DNA of 64,000 nt from Patiria pectinifera (Eukaryota > Echinodermata > Asteroidea > Valvatida > Asterinidae), in the NCBI GenBank assembly GCA_029964075.1, contig CM057135.1, positions 31,113,366-31,177,365 on the forward strand, read 5' to 3'. Positions within the stretch are counted from its first letter, which is position 1; every line of letters starts with the position of its first letter. The translations under genes were made by a program, and so were the position numbers. Shown piece by piece: positions 1 through 12,189 of this stretch. The notes below the pieces were generated by a model. It worked only from the letters and a program-made list of their open reading frames with translations, was not told where the DNA came from and made no database searches.

Positions 1-1042
1 ATAATGCTGGCTATTCCTATCGCTATGATTGTAGTTGGTAAGAGTTTACAACACAAGTCTTTTTTTTGGTTTTCAAAATTGGTTGGTATTCCAATTAATT
101 CAGATATTTAACCGTGGTTTTTGTAAAGTAAATTTTTAGACAAAATTCCAAACATTTTTGGATGAATTGAATGATGAACTGATAAATCTAATTATCAAAT
201 AAAGTGAATGTATCGGAGCCCAAAAGTGCAACGTATCAAAGATAAACAAATAATTGTAATTTCTAACAAATATTTTTGAAGACGATGGCACTTTGCATTA
301 ATAATCAAATTAGATGTGCGTATGCCGCTTTAAAAGTTTTTAAATATTTTGTTTTACCCGCAGGTGCCATATACATAAATGATTGTCCCGTTGAGCCTAA
401 GATCCCCATCTATTTGGTAGTGACTGGATCCTTCTACATCCTGAAATCAGCCATTGATCTGATCGTCAGGTGCAAGAGGAGACAAGACCAAGACCCTGAA
501 GGCAATAATGAGGAAGAACCGGAGAACAGAAAAGAAAACACTTTCAGTCGTCTCATAGGATGCTTCCTCTTTGCATTCTTTATTGCTGGTAAGTTTTCCT
601 GTTTTCCTTTGAAACCTTTGCCAAACTTCACTGTTTGGTTTAGCAAAGAGATTAAATGAAACAGGATTTACATCCGTACTACCTATGATACTGCCCTAAC
701 AAGTAAGTTTTGAAGCGAAACAAGACATTTATTATTGGGTTTTGAAAAGTGTATGCGACTATCCTGGCAAATTAAAGAAGACTTTACTTAAAGAGCACAT
801 ATTTGGTGGGATTATATTTGGTTTGTTTGATTTTATAATTGTTATTTTCCGTTTGATTGCTAGGTAACGTGTGGGTGTACAGGAACTATCCACCGAGTGA
901 CCACAGCGGCGACGCTAATTACTGCTTTGGTCCGTTGTACTACTTTGCCTTTTGGATCATAACAAGTTGCTACATCCTGGTTGCATTAGCATGCTGCTGT
1001 GTCTGCTGTGCTGCAGGTGCAACTGCTGCTGTTAGTGAGTGA
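1..1042 (+). CDS. TMEM272: TMEM272-like multi-pass membrane protein, 3' part (5' end outside window)
   Basis: Three coding exons join in phase: <1-37, 364-588 and 864-1042 (stop TGA). Donors are G|GTAAGA and G|GTAAGT; acceptors are CCGCAG|GT and TGCTAG|GT. The 146 residues visible start in a hydrophobic stretch (MLAIPIAMIVVG), then a DCPVEPKIPIYLVV block, a charged loop rich in Asp/Glu/Arg, a second membrane segment (IGCFLFAFFIAGNVWVY) and a last one (FAFWIITSCYILVALACCC) ending in a Cys-rich tail. The DCPVEP-x-IPIYLVV signature and the GNVWVY...YC...YxFAFW arrangement are what I know from TMEM272-like proteins, whose function is not established. The first exon is cut by the window edge; the ATG at position 4 lies inside a membrane segment, so I do not take it as the start. 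Seen: splice sites and frame. Inferred: family name. Confidence 0.75.
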
Positions 1043-4000
1043 AAAACTGAAGCAAGTTTGGAGAAATCACTCTTCAAACTGTTGTTTCCGATCTGATAAA
1101 GCTGCTAAGCAGACAAAGATGCTTACTGGTTACCAACTGATTATCTATCAACATGTCATGGGATATCATAGAGTTATATTTAAAACCTAGAGAGCACTTT
1201 CCCTGTACGCGCATGTGCCGACATGGACGCGCAACCGCCATATTTTAGATGGAACAATGGAAGACATTTGAATTGTTTTCTAAATAAAGCGCTTGCGTGC
1301 GTACGTATGACGTACGTACACCTTGCATTCAGAGACTGAGTGCACTTGCGCAGTTTGTTTACTTTGACTGAGCTGATGACGTTTCCAAGCCGTTGCTAAG
1401 CCTGGCAGGGCTTATGACCAATCCTGATTGGTCCACCTAAGGTATGGTGGCAGCACGTCCATGTTGGCATGTCCGCGTGTGCGCGTTGTATACGGAGTGC
1501 GCCCTCTAGTTTTTGAAATATAACTCTTATGTGGGATATATATCAGTCAGTTGTGACAGGCACCCTGCTCAATTTTATGTAGCAGAATAAGTTACTATGT
1601 ATGATTTTTCTGTTAAGTAGCTCCAATATCTAGGTTGACGTCTGACTTTCAAATTAAATTTTCTTCAATTGTTTTTTGTTTTTTTATATGAAGGGTATGA
1701 ATCAGGAGATTGGTTTTCACTCAGATACATGACATTTATTTTCATCAATGGCAGACTACTTGTGGAAAGAAGATTGTCTATCACCCTTACCTATTTTCTC
1801 ACAGGATCTGTTTGGGGCTAAATAACACTAGTAGTTTGTTCTTTTTCACAATGTACAGGTTAACAGGTGGGAAGCAAGTTCAGTTAAATTTTCATTAGTG
1901 CAATGTCGCCTTGAATTATGTGATTCAGCTTTCATTTTATTGTTAAGTGGTCTTCAGTCTTTAATAAAAAAAGAAGAGTTTTTGGAGCAAATTATGTTTA
2001 AAGCTTGCCTGCTAATTTCTCATCAACACCCTTATTCACTTCACCAGATTTGCTGTTTGTATATTGCAAAAGTACATGTGTAAATATTTTTTTACAACTC
2101 TCTGAATGATTGAAGTCATGCATTCACAGTACTTGATCAGCTGTAAAATTGCTAGAAAAATGTGATTTTAGTAGACCCTGCTAAAGACTGGCTAAAAAAG
2201 GTTGCAAAAGAATGTACCCATTTACTCTGTCATATCTCGTGCACTGGATACTCTGTAAATTTGGTACTATAGGGATTCTTTTACCAAAAAATAATTTCTT
2301 CTGTGAAGAAAAAAATGTTAAATCTTCTGTGACAAATCCAGTGAATACAGCATCCCAATTTCAAAAATGAAAATAGGTTTTAGTTGTGGTGACCATAAGG
2401 TTAAAGCCTGAATATTTTAAGTTTTAAGCCAACAGATTCAATTGTATTGAACTTTTACAGAAGATTCACGAATAATTTATGTAATTCAATAAAATTGAAC
2501 ATCCTTTCTTTTACGAAATCTAACTTGTAGCAGAGAGACACATATTTTTCTGCAGTTTCAGTTAAAATCGGGCATATGTCATGAATATTTCAGTACTGCA
2601 TTGTATGTATGTTTGGTGTAATTATTGGAATTCTAGATAGACTTAAATTCAACTGATCGTTCTCTTGCTGTTTTTCCGTATCATTGCTACAATTTCTAGA
2701 TGACTTTTCTCATGAAATATGTAAAACAGGTACACGTACCAGTTTAACCCGTAGCTTAAACGGCTTAAAAGAATAGTTTCATTTTATCTCATTTGCTCAA
2801 TCTTTATGTATTGTCCCATGTGACCTTATTTTTGTTTTGCTCACATGGGGTAGTACACAATCTCTAAGTTGCTTCCTTTACGCCATTAATTTGCAGCCAC
2901 ATTACTGTTTGCTTTCTATGTTTTGTGCTTGAAAATTGGAATTGTTGTAATTTGGTGAAGGAATGGATGCAAGAAAGCGGTAAAGGTTGTTCCCTGTTTA
3001 AGTCATAATTGAATGTACATGGTTTTAAATCACACTAGTGGGTGATAGTTTTACTTTCCTGTTGTTGCTTGTATATTAAGTAATTGCTTGTTGTTTGTAT
3101 ATTTTATGGGATAAGCAAAAAAAAATCAATCAAATAAAATTAATCTAGTCATCTTAATGTTTTCAATGTAAGATTTTGTAAAACAAAATTTCATACTTTC
3201 ATGTTAAATATATTTTGTAATAGTCAAAATGATATTATTTTCAGTTTATATTTGACTTTCAATTTTAAATAAACCTCCCAAAATTGATACTTTTTGTTTA
3301 TGAACTATAACCAGGGAACAATATTAAGCATTCTTTGATCAAAGGCCATTTATATAAAACACTATTCATTGCCTGATAATCTTGTTTGAGAAGATGTGTA
3401 ATGTTTTAAAAATGGAACCCGTTCAAACTGTTACTCAGTTTATGATTCGTTCAAAAAAGAATGTATATATCATTGAGAAAATGTGTGAAATTTGTGTGTA
3501 CAAACAATGTTTGTATAACTGTTAAATAAGTGGATTTTTTTATTAAGAACTTAAAGAAATGGTGTTTTTGTTATTTGTTTCAATGATTACTGAGATCTGG
3601 ACAAATAAAAATTGTGGCAATATATTACAACTCCAACAAATGTTCACTGTCATGATAATGATGTATGGATGCAGTAGGGATTTGATAAATTGCTTTTGGC
3701 GAAGGGTTGAGGAGAATTTGATTTTTTGGGTGAAGAAGCTGGAAACGAAACTCATGCTTGGACAAATCTAATTATCAGAACCCCTAACGATTCAGATTAC
3801 CTCATGTCTTAAATACAGATGGAGCTTCAGAAATCTCTTGGTTAAGTGGTCCGGGGGGGGGGGGGGTCAGTCCATTTCAGGTCCAGTTGGTATCTGTGAT
3901 AGCCGCTCTTTTTGTTGGTATATAACTCTCTAACAACCTGATCTTTAGTATGAGGGAAGATAAGCCAATCATGGGTCAGGTTTTTCAACGACATAACCGT

Positions 4001-4678
4001 ATGTAAAATATGTTATGTCCCCTCCCTCCATCAATATGTGACAGGTCACGCCCCCAACTTCAGAATGAACCTGGAACCCAGACTCTTCTATGTGTAGTGC
4101 ACACGTGTATACCGAAGGGTATTTGTCTTTATTCAATCCATTGCACTTCGTCTGCTTTTGCCTGTTTGTTGCACGGCTGAACAGCTGAACGTGTTGTGGA
4201 ACCCCAAAACGAGATATTGGGATAGAAGTGTCTTAGATCTTCGAAGAAAGGGAGTTGGTTTGAGGTTGAGGTAAGTTATAGAAGAAAAAAACCAGGAAAT
4301 AAGTTTACTTTGCATTAAACGTCACCGGTCAAATTTAAACTCGGTTTCTGAACTTGCCGAAGTATGAAGACATGGGGCATGTGGGGGATTCGTCTTTGTA
4401 GGCCTGCCTTTTTTTTCATTTAACGAATTGGAATTGGATTTTGAAGAGGAAGTGTTCTGGTACTGGGGGGGGGATTGATATCTAGGGTTTGGCAAAAGTT
4501 TGAGAACTGGTCAAACAAAGTATAACATTAAAAAAGCCTACGTACGTTATTGTCTCTGACCTACATGCTGCCATTATCATGAAGGATCCAGAAACGCTGG
4601 ACTAGATCCTGGAGATCCGACTTACACCCAATCCCTCACTTCCTGACCTTGACAGATTTGATCCAATCAAGATCCAGG
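1043..4678. other. 3' flank of the TMEM272-like gene and intergenic region
   Basis: No convincing coding exon on either strand. The first 2.5 kb is AT-rich and probably includes a long 3' UTR; AATAAA-type polyadenylation words occur near 3135, 3267 and 3603. A MITE lies at 1167-1531 (listed separately). A G homopolymer of about 14 bases lies near 3853. The stretch just before 4679 must hold the promoter and 5' UTR of the first EPHX2 gene, but I see no clear TATA box. Confidence 0.5.
1167..1531. mobile_element. MITE with about 70-bp terminal inverted repeats and 8-bp target duplication
   Basis: The left end begins CATAGAGTTATATTTAAAAC; the reverse complement of the right end begins CATAAGAGTTATATTTCAAA. 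Similarity continues through CTAGAG, a GCGCGCAC-rich stretch and ACATGGACG, about 70 bp in. The direct repeat TGGGATAT flanks both sides (1159-1166 and 1532-1539). An 8-bp duplication fits the hAT superfamily, but the terminal bases do not match the common CAG-type hAT end, so the superfamily is open. No coding capacity, 365 bp. Confidence 0.8.
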
Positions 4679-7600
4679 ATGGCAATCAAGGCTGCTATCT
4701 TTGATGTTGGTGGCGTTCTCATCAAGAGTCCTCTCCACTACCTGATGCAGCTTGCTGAGACACATGGCTTGCCAGCGTAAGTGGGCTTCGGATTGAAATT
4801 GTTAGGAATCATTTCCAAAATTTATCAACAAATGAATTCTGTATAGCTTTAGTCTTTTCTGTTTGAGACTTGATGAATTCTTTAAAATGTTAGCAAACCA
4901 TTACTTTCACTACAATCGACTATGATTGTTGCAGGACTTTTCTGGTGAATGTCTTGAGGAAAGGCGCTCCAGACAATGCTTTCTGCAGAGCTGAGAGGGG
5001 AGACCTCTCCATCTCACAGGTACCACGGTTGCATCATATTAATCTTTCAAATATCACACATCAAAACTTGACAAACAGTTGACCACTGATGGGTGTTTTA
5101 AGTTATCGCATTTGTTAAACTGTTTGCAAGTAAAACACAGTTCGAACCCCCCTCCCACCCCAAAAAAAGAAAAAACAAATATAGGGAGAAGTAGTATCTG
5201 ATTTGTGCACAGCAGTTAATAGGGGAATGGTCGTGAACAAATTTTTCAGTCGGAATAATTTTCAGTTGTGGCATAAGAAAAAGGTTGAAATACATGCACA
5301 TACATGTCACAGTAAATTTGACATTTTCACTGCTTGCATTTTCCTCAATTTGTTGAGTATTCAATTTCTTTGTTTCCTGTCAGATGCTGAAAGAACTGCA
5401 GAAGGATTTCCAGCAATCAGCCACAGAGACAAACACGGAGATTCCCAAGACGTTCAATCTCAAGCACATGATTGGTGGATTACATAAACAACCTCCTCAT
5501 ACCGAGATGATCAATGCTGTTGTCAACTTGAAGAACCATGGTAAATATTATGATAAATCATTGTCCAACTCATCTCGTATTAATCCTTATCTATTCAAGG
5601 AGCTTTCTCAGCTCTTCAGACGCCAACACTATGCAATACACAAGTATCTTATTCTGTAGACTTCATACTTGTCAATTTGAGACAGTGGCATGATATTGTT
5701 CTCAAGTCAATCACAAATCCAGCCACAAGTAAATCACAAGTCAATTCACAAGTCTAGTTACATGTAGCAAGGTTGAGCAATAACAAGGAATGCCTTTGTT
5801 AGTCACATTTCATTTGAATAGCTTGTGAGTTGACTTGGGACTGGAGGACTTGTGATGGTTTTGTAATGGACTCAATTGTTATACCTCAACTGGCCATCAG
5901 TCACAACTTCAGTCGGGACGATCCCAACTTAGGTTGGACCTGTCTCAATCAAAGTGTTTCAACTACAACATGTAAGTTGAGATGGTCCCTGCTGAAGTTG
6001 GGACCTTGGTTTAGTTGGGACGTAACAGACTCAAGTACAACACTGGACAATGGTCCCTGGATTTGGGGTATTGATCATTAATTGACACTTTGTAAGGGAA
6101 TGTTTATCAGGCTGATCCTGCAATTCTGTAATTCATTCTCACGTTTTTGGTTTTGTTGCCCGTAGGTTTGAAAACTTGTGTCCTGACTAACAACTTCATC
6201 TTTGACTTGCCCTCTGGGTCTGAAGAACCAGACAGTGCCAACTTCCTGCTCATGATGAGGTTCATGTTTGACGAGATAATTGAATCTTGTAGGACAGGCC
6301 TGAGGAAACCTGAACCAGAGATTTACAGCTTGGCTTGCAAGAGGCTTGGTGTTTCTCCTCAAGAAGTAAGAATCTTTTAGATTCATATGATGAGCCTTGA
6401 TAGGACGGAAAAAGTAAAAGAATGAAGAGGCGGGATTTGAAAGAATTTATAGGAACTTGTTTGACCTACGGAGATGGTGTAGGGATACAGAGTTGTAATG
6501 AGTCACCAAACTTTGTGACTCTAGTCCAGTTGAGTCATTTTAAGGAAGTAACTGGAGTTGAGTCATCACAGATACATTTCTTTTCACATTTCTTGTTGAC
6601 TGTTTTAAAGTGATTTTTCTTTTTGCAGACCATCTTTATTGATGATCTGAAGGGTAATCTGAAGAGCGCTAAGAAACTGGGAATAAATACCATCTTGTTC
6701 AAGGATCCTGAATCAGCCCTTGCAGAGATTCAAGAATACACTGGTATTGATGTGAGTAGTCACTAACTATCACTATCAATCTTTGTGAGTTACTGTAAGG
6801 ATCCTGAATCAGCCCTTGCAGAGATTCAAGAATACACTGGTATTGATGTGAGTAGTCACTAACTATCACTATCAATCTTTGTGAGTTACTGTAAGGATCC
6901 ACAATCAGCCCTTGCAGAGATTCAAGAATACACTGGTATTGATGTGAGTAGTCACTAACTATCACTATCAATCTTTGTGAGTTACTGTAAGGATCCTGAA
7001 TCAGCCCTTGCAGAGATACAAGAATACACTGGTATTGATGTGAGTAGTCATTAACTATCACTATCAATCTTTGTGAGTTACTGTAAGGATCCACAATCAG
7101 CCCTTGCAGAGATTCAAGAATACACTGGTATTGATGTGAGTAGTCACTAACTATCACTATCAATCTTTGTGAGTTACTGAAAGTAAAACTTCTTGTACTT
7201 TACTTCCTTCATTTGTGTTTTTATTCCCAGGTGTTTCAGCCGGCATCACCAATTTCTGCTGACCCTGATAAGTTAACTCACAGCTACATAACAACAAAGG
7301 TATGTCAAAGAAACAACAATTATCAATTCAATCTGGATGTTGGGTCATTGTTTGGTCATATTCTAGAAAATCATTTGAATATTTCTGTATTAGAAAAATA
7401 TTTCCACCTGTTTCTGCTCCCTTTTTTTTTTACACAATTATATAATTTTAAGTCTTAAATCATATTTGTTTTTTAAACAGGATGGCATCAAGTTGCATTA
7501 CGTTGATATTGGAGAAGGTCCGGTGGTCGTCCTTTGCCATGGTTTCCCTGAATCTTGGTACTCATGGAGAAAACAGGTGAGATTAGATCGTACCTCAGTG

Positions 7601-10600
7601 TTGCTTTTTTTTAAAATTTGTGCAACATGTGTCATTTTATGCTTAGTGCCCACATGTAAAGAAGACCACGTCTACAAACAATCTACTAGTTCACGTTGTA
7701 CCCCGTGATTTGTTCTACAATAGATTCCTGCCTTGGTCTTAGCTGGCTACCGTGTCATTGTTCCTGATCAACGAGGCTATGGGGATTCCTCGTCTCCATC
7801 TGGTGAGAACTTCACTCATTTTATCAGTGTTGTATTCTTTTTTTTTCTTCAAAAGAAAGGTTGTAGTTTGTGGCATGGAAGCATATCAGGAATTTGTTCT
7901 GTGTGCTTCTCCTATTGTATGTTGTGAGTCCAGTTGAATAATCATATTAGAAAATTTAAATTGATAACGATTGGTACTTCAAAACCATGCAGAATTTATT
8001 CCTATTTGTTCCTCTCTCCGTCCCAGAATTTGTCTTACTTCACAAGATGTTTATTTTGTTTGATTTTCAGATATTCAAGATTACACTCAAGACTGTCTGT
8101 GCAGGGTAAGTGTCACACATTAACAGTTAATTTCCCTTTGTTTTGTTTTTTAATTATTCTTATTTTTAAATTTTCTTTCCAGCATTATTTTAGATATTTT
8201 GCCTGCATATTTGTTCCATCTCAGCCCAAATACCACACTTCACTTTTTTTTGCATAATTTTAAGTCTTATCAATATATACAGAGCCTTACATATTGATTT
8301 GTTACAATGTGTTCCATTATTCATGTGTCTTTGCAGGATCTATCAGCTCTCCTAGATGCCTTGGTAAGTCAAAATGAAACTGCAAAAATCTTAATGTTTT
8401 AGGTGTTCGTCAATCTGCTGGTTGTAAATGAAATGTGCAGATTTTGCTTCTTATGATTATATTTCAATATCAAGCAGTCATGTTGTAGTCTGTAACACAT
8501 TATAATGCATATTTGGTACTAATCTTGAAGAACTGAGCACACTGTTCAAACTGTTTAGTAAGGTGGTTCTTTTCAGAGCTAGTCTTAACTAAAAACCAAA
8601 TAGAATTGTTTTATTGTCTTAATGCATACTTCTTGTTATTTATTTTTCTTTAATTGATTTGTTTTTCAGAGTATACCAAGAGCTGTTTTTGTTGGTCATG
8701 ATTGGGGTGGTGCTGTTGTGTGGAAAATGGCTCTCAGGTATCCAGAACGCACAAGGTAAACATTTAGTTTGCCATTGTTTAGAAAGTAAATGTTATGCTA
8801 ATTCCTATTTAAATATTGCTGTTTAGACTGCCTGATTCCCTGTGTTTTACTGTAGATATTTGACAAATCATGCTTATTATACAAAAAAATATTGTGGGGT
8901 ACCTCTCTTTGTCCTCATAACAATATGTTGGGATTTAAGAATTTGACATCTCAAGTGTAGCTTATTGTACACATTCAGTTTCCCTTGTTTTTATTTGTCT
9001 CATTGTTTTCAGAGGTGTTGTTGGTGTGAATACTGCCTACTTTCCTCCCAACCCTAAGTCCAACCCACTGCAGAGAATGTATCAGAAACCAGGCATGTTT
9101 GACTACCAGCTGTACTTCCAAACTCCAGTAAGTTCTGTCAAAGTTGTGTTTTTTATTTCAACTTTTGGAGGTTTACGTATCAGTGCCATTGGCTTCAATT
9201 CAATTCAATTCAATTCAAGAAGACATTTATTCCACACTCCTTTAGAGAATACATTCATAAATAAAAGAAAGACTGGTAAATAGCAAAATAGCAAAATCAA
9301 TAAATTTGTCTCAAAAATAATAAAAGTAAAATGCGCTTTGAAGAAATGATAAACTTATTTCAATATATGTACAAGAGAAAGTAAGGAGTATGGGGCTGTT
9401 TAAGTAAGCCGAGGCTTGTAGGAAACAGCCCTTACAGACAACACTAACAACAGAAAAACGACATGGCTTTCCCTTCAGCGTGAGATTCATAACAATCTCG
9501 CAGAGCTTAAATCTAGTGAAATGACACCAATTATTGGTTTTGTGTGGCAGGATTTGGTGCCTCTGAAGCAGATGATGGACTAATATTGCACTGTCAAGTC
9601 GGGAAGGATGAAATCATAAGGCTGCAGCCTGTAGCCAAACTCGACGATGAAGCAGAGATTAAAAAAACCTTCTTACTTGATGAGGTCCAGCTTAGTGATT
9701 TTGTTCATTATTATTATTAGTCATGGTTTATTTATTTGTTTTGTTCACTTTGTGTAGGGCGTGGCTGAAGCTGAACTAGAGAAGGACTTGGAGAAAACTT
9801 TGAAGTTCTTTTTCAGAGCTCCTGGGAAACAGGTAAGATGGTGTTTTCTTCATGTTGGAATTACTCCCCTCACATCCAAACCGTCTTCAAACTTAAATTA
9901 AAAGGACCATAGGAGACCTTCCAGAAAACTTCCCTACCTCTTGTTTGTAGACTGGTGCTCTACCAATGGCATGGAAGCGCTATAATGAAAGTTAATATCA
10001 TTGCTTATTAGGGCCATGAGTCAGATATAATTTCATCCACATGTACCTTATAGTAGGTTTTATCACATGTTATTGTTTGTGGAAACAAGTTTCTCTTATG
10101 CTTTTTTCAAGTCATTTTTATTCTAACAATTGTACTTTTATTCATTGGCAGGACCATTACCCAGGGTCAGAGAAGATTGGTGTTCATAATGTAAGAGAGA
10201 GAGGTAAGTGTACACTAGGCCTGGTACCATGTATCAGGACCTCGTACATGCAAGACCTAAGCAATTTATGTTCTTGTGATTTCCTTATTCCATAAAAGGG
10301 TTTAAGAGTGGCATTTTTCTGAAAACTCTGAAAACTCCACCAGAGCTATTTGTTGTTTTCAACAGGTGGTTTGTTAGTTGGTGTTCCTGATGATCTGCCT
10401 AGACCTTCGCTGCTTACTGAGAAAGATTTGGCTTACTACGTCAAGCAGTATCAGACGTCAGGATTCAGGTAGGTGAAAAACTTGGTTTAATTGAACTGAG
10501 CAAGCCCTAAGCTAATTGAACAGTTTTAATAACCATAGTTTTTTAAGGATAGTTATTTCTATTTAAAGATTTCTTAAGTCACTGCTTTTCTAAAAGGCCA

Positions 10601-12189
10601 AACAGCTGAAATTGCTGTTCCAGTTCAAAGTGAACAATGATGAGCGTCGTTGAGCAAGATATTGGTCTGAAAAGTTTCTGACCTAATTCAGGCAAGCCCA
10701 AGTGAGGGTCAAGGTTACAGGACTAATTGGAATTGAGCTGTTGATAATACTTTTGTGTAATATCGTGAAAAGTTTGTATTATTTGAATAATATTACACAG
10801 TTCTATTTTTGTTTAGGGGTCCTCTGAACTGGTACCGGAATGTTGAACAAAATTGGAGAGATTCCCTGAAAGACATTGGCCGTAAGGTAAATCCACAATT
10901 ACTTATTTGAAGGGTGAATTCTTTAAAAACTGAGATTTTATATGAACTCTAAAATTGATTATATATTAATATATCTTGGTATTGTTTTAATCGTCATAGA
11001 TCCATGCCCCAGCTCTGATGGTTACAGCGGAGAAAGATCGTGTCTTGACTCCAGAAAGTAGTAGATATATGGAACCATGGGTATGATAACCACATCAATT
11101 TAGGTTATCAATAAGGCCAAAAAAAAAATAAGTCAGTCTCTGGTCAGCGCGCGCGTCGATTTTAATCATGCGCGTCAATCTTTTTTTTTTTCAAAATGTT
11201 CCGCGGTAGCTCCAACAGCGCCCTCTATTGCCGCATCTCAGAGCACCAAGGAATGGGAAATTGTACCAAGGCAAATGATCGGGAGCACCAAGGCAAATTA
11301 TGGAGGACACCAATGTACATGAGGACACCAAAAAAGCAAAATACCGGTAGTACCCCACATTGTCTGTACAATCCAAGCTTGAAGAAAAAAAAAAAAGCCG
11401 CGTCCCCGTGTCAATTCCGGAACTTTGGTCTGACCAGAGACCGAATATTTTTTTTTTTGGGCCTAATATACTGATTTTTATTGATGGTTCTTTTATAAGT
11501 CAATTTAATACAGTATCTGTTGATGAATGTGATTTCTATTTTATGTTTTTTTGTTGTTGAAATATTTTCCAGGTCCCTAATCTGTCTCGTCTGCACATCA
11601 AGGACTGTGGTCATTGGACTCAGATGGAAAAGTAAGATATCCAAATATCACATGACTCATTCCTGTTAAATGTCTTAACAACATTTGAGTTTGCAGAAAT
11701 ATCCCAAAACTTAGAAGTTTCTATTCCATTCAGAACGTTCTGTTTGGGTACCTTTATTCTCAGGCCCAGTTAATATACCCCATTCAAATTGGATAAGTAA
11801 GACATGTATTTCCATGGGCTTTGTTTACTTGATTATCCATGGAATTTCACATTCCTTGAATTGTTGTGAGTTGCATATTTTGAGATCTGTTTTACAATAG
11901 ATTGAGACTGTAGTGTAAAGTTTCTAGTATCCAACGTGTTTTTGGGGCCTAGAAAGCCAAGTTTGAAACAACATGAAGAAGCATTGAATGTATTCACCTT
12001 ACTCATTGTCATCCATAGAGGGCCTATTGGGTATGATACGCACATACACGTAGCCAATAGTCCAGCCCATTGTAACATGGCCTGTTTGTCGTAATTCATC
12101 ACAGGCCCAGAGAATTGAACGATGGTCTCATCACGTGGCTCAACGACATCCATGGAAAGGCTAATGTTCATGTAGAATCTAGACTGTAA
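4679..12189 (+). CDS. EPHX2: Bifunctional epoxide hydrolase 2, paralogue A (HAD phosphatase-like + alpha/beta epoxide hydrolase), PTS1-like C-terminus
   Basis: Nineteen coding exons, all GT-AG and in phase: 4679-4776, 4935-5019, 5384-5540, 6166-6365, 6629-6751, 7231-7299, 7481-7576, 7724-7802, 8071-8105, 8337-8363, 8670-8755, 9013-9127, 9758-9832, 10152-10203, 10366-10468, 10817-10886, 11000-11080, 11573-11631, 12105-12189. Product is 564 residues, close to the family's ~555. The N-terminal HAD domain shows motif I FDVGGVL (Asp9, but Gly11 instead of the second Asp), LTN (Thr121), RKPEPEIY (Lys161) and IFIDD (Asp185/186). The hydrolase domain shows [10 protein letters not shown] (oxyanion hole), VGHDWGG (nucleophile Asp334), DYQLYFQ (Tyr383), LNWYR (Tyr473), EKD (Asp503) and CGHWTQ (His531): the complete epoxide hydrolase set. 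It ends in ESRL; SRL fits the peroxisomal PTS1 consensus. In the family, the C-domain turns lipid epoxides into diols. Exon 5 is followed by a five-copy 96-bp repeat. Confidence 0.92.
5690..5900. repeat. Dispersed repeat, copy 1 (ACTTGTGA-type inverted ends with GGAATGCCTTTGTT core), EPHX2-A intron 3
   Basis: CAAGTCAATCACAA-type words on the left and CTTGTGAGTTGACTTGG on the right form imperfect inverted ends around the core AAGGAATGCCTTTGTT. Related copies are at 16690-16880 (EPHX2-B intron 4) and, apparently split, at 23240-23370 plus 24165-24232. It resembles a short fold-back or MITE-type element; I cannot name the family. Confidence 0.55.
6701..7180 (+). repeat. Five tandem copies of a 96-bp unit duplicating the 3' end of EPHX2-A exon 5 and its splice donor
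   Basis: Units begin with AAGGATCC at 6701, 6797, 6893, 6989 and 7085, exactly 96 bp apart. Each holds 51 bp equivalent to the end of exon 5 (encoding [17 protein letters not shown]), a GTGAGT donor and about 40 bp of intron ending in GTGAGTTACTG. Units 3 and 5 share CCACAATC where units 1, 2 and 4 have CCTGAATC, which suggests a two-unit duplication. Only the first copy is joined to the exon's acceptor at 6628. Paralogue B has no such array. Confidence 0.95.
9194..9720. mobile_element. Possible retroelement insertion with an ATTCA microsatellite tail, EPHX2-A intron 12
   Basis: A (TTCAA)n tract at 9194-9217 is followed by about 500 bp unlike anything in the matching intron of paralogue B. 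A pentanucleotide tract at one edge is typical of the 3' end of some non-LTR elements, here read on the minus strand. No reverse transcriptase coding is visible. The insertion call is inference from the tract and the absence from the paralogue. Confidence 0.35.
11115..11464. mobile_element. MITE, copy 1 of an A-tract / GTCTCTGGT-ended family, EPHX2-A intron 17
   Basis: The left end reads GGCC-A10-TAAGTCAGTCTCTGGTCAG, followed by a GCGCGCG-rich stretch. The right end is GACCAGAGACCGAATA-T11-GGGCC. These are inverted repeats of each other. A related element with GTCTCCGGTTTCTGGTATG ends occurs at 21688-22064 in paralogue B, in a different intron, so the insertions were independent. Confidence 0.6.

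Noticed and set aside
6699..7163. Minus-strand 154-codon frame with a perfect 32-residue repeat
   Set aside because: It is the antisense of the five-copy 96-bp exon 5 repeat; 96 being a multiple of 3 keeps the frame open. No start context or homology.
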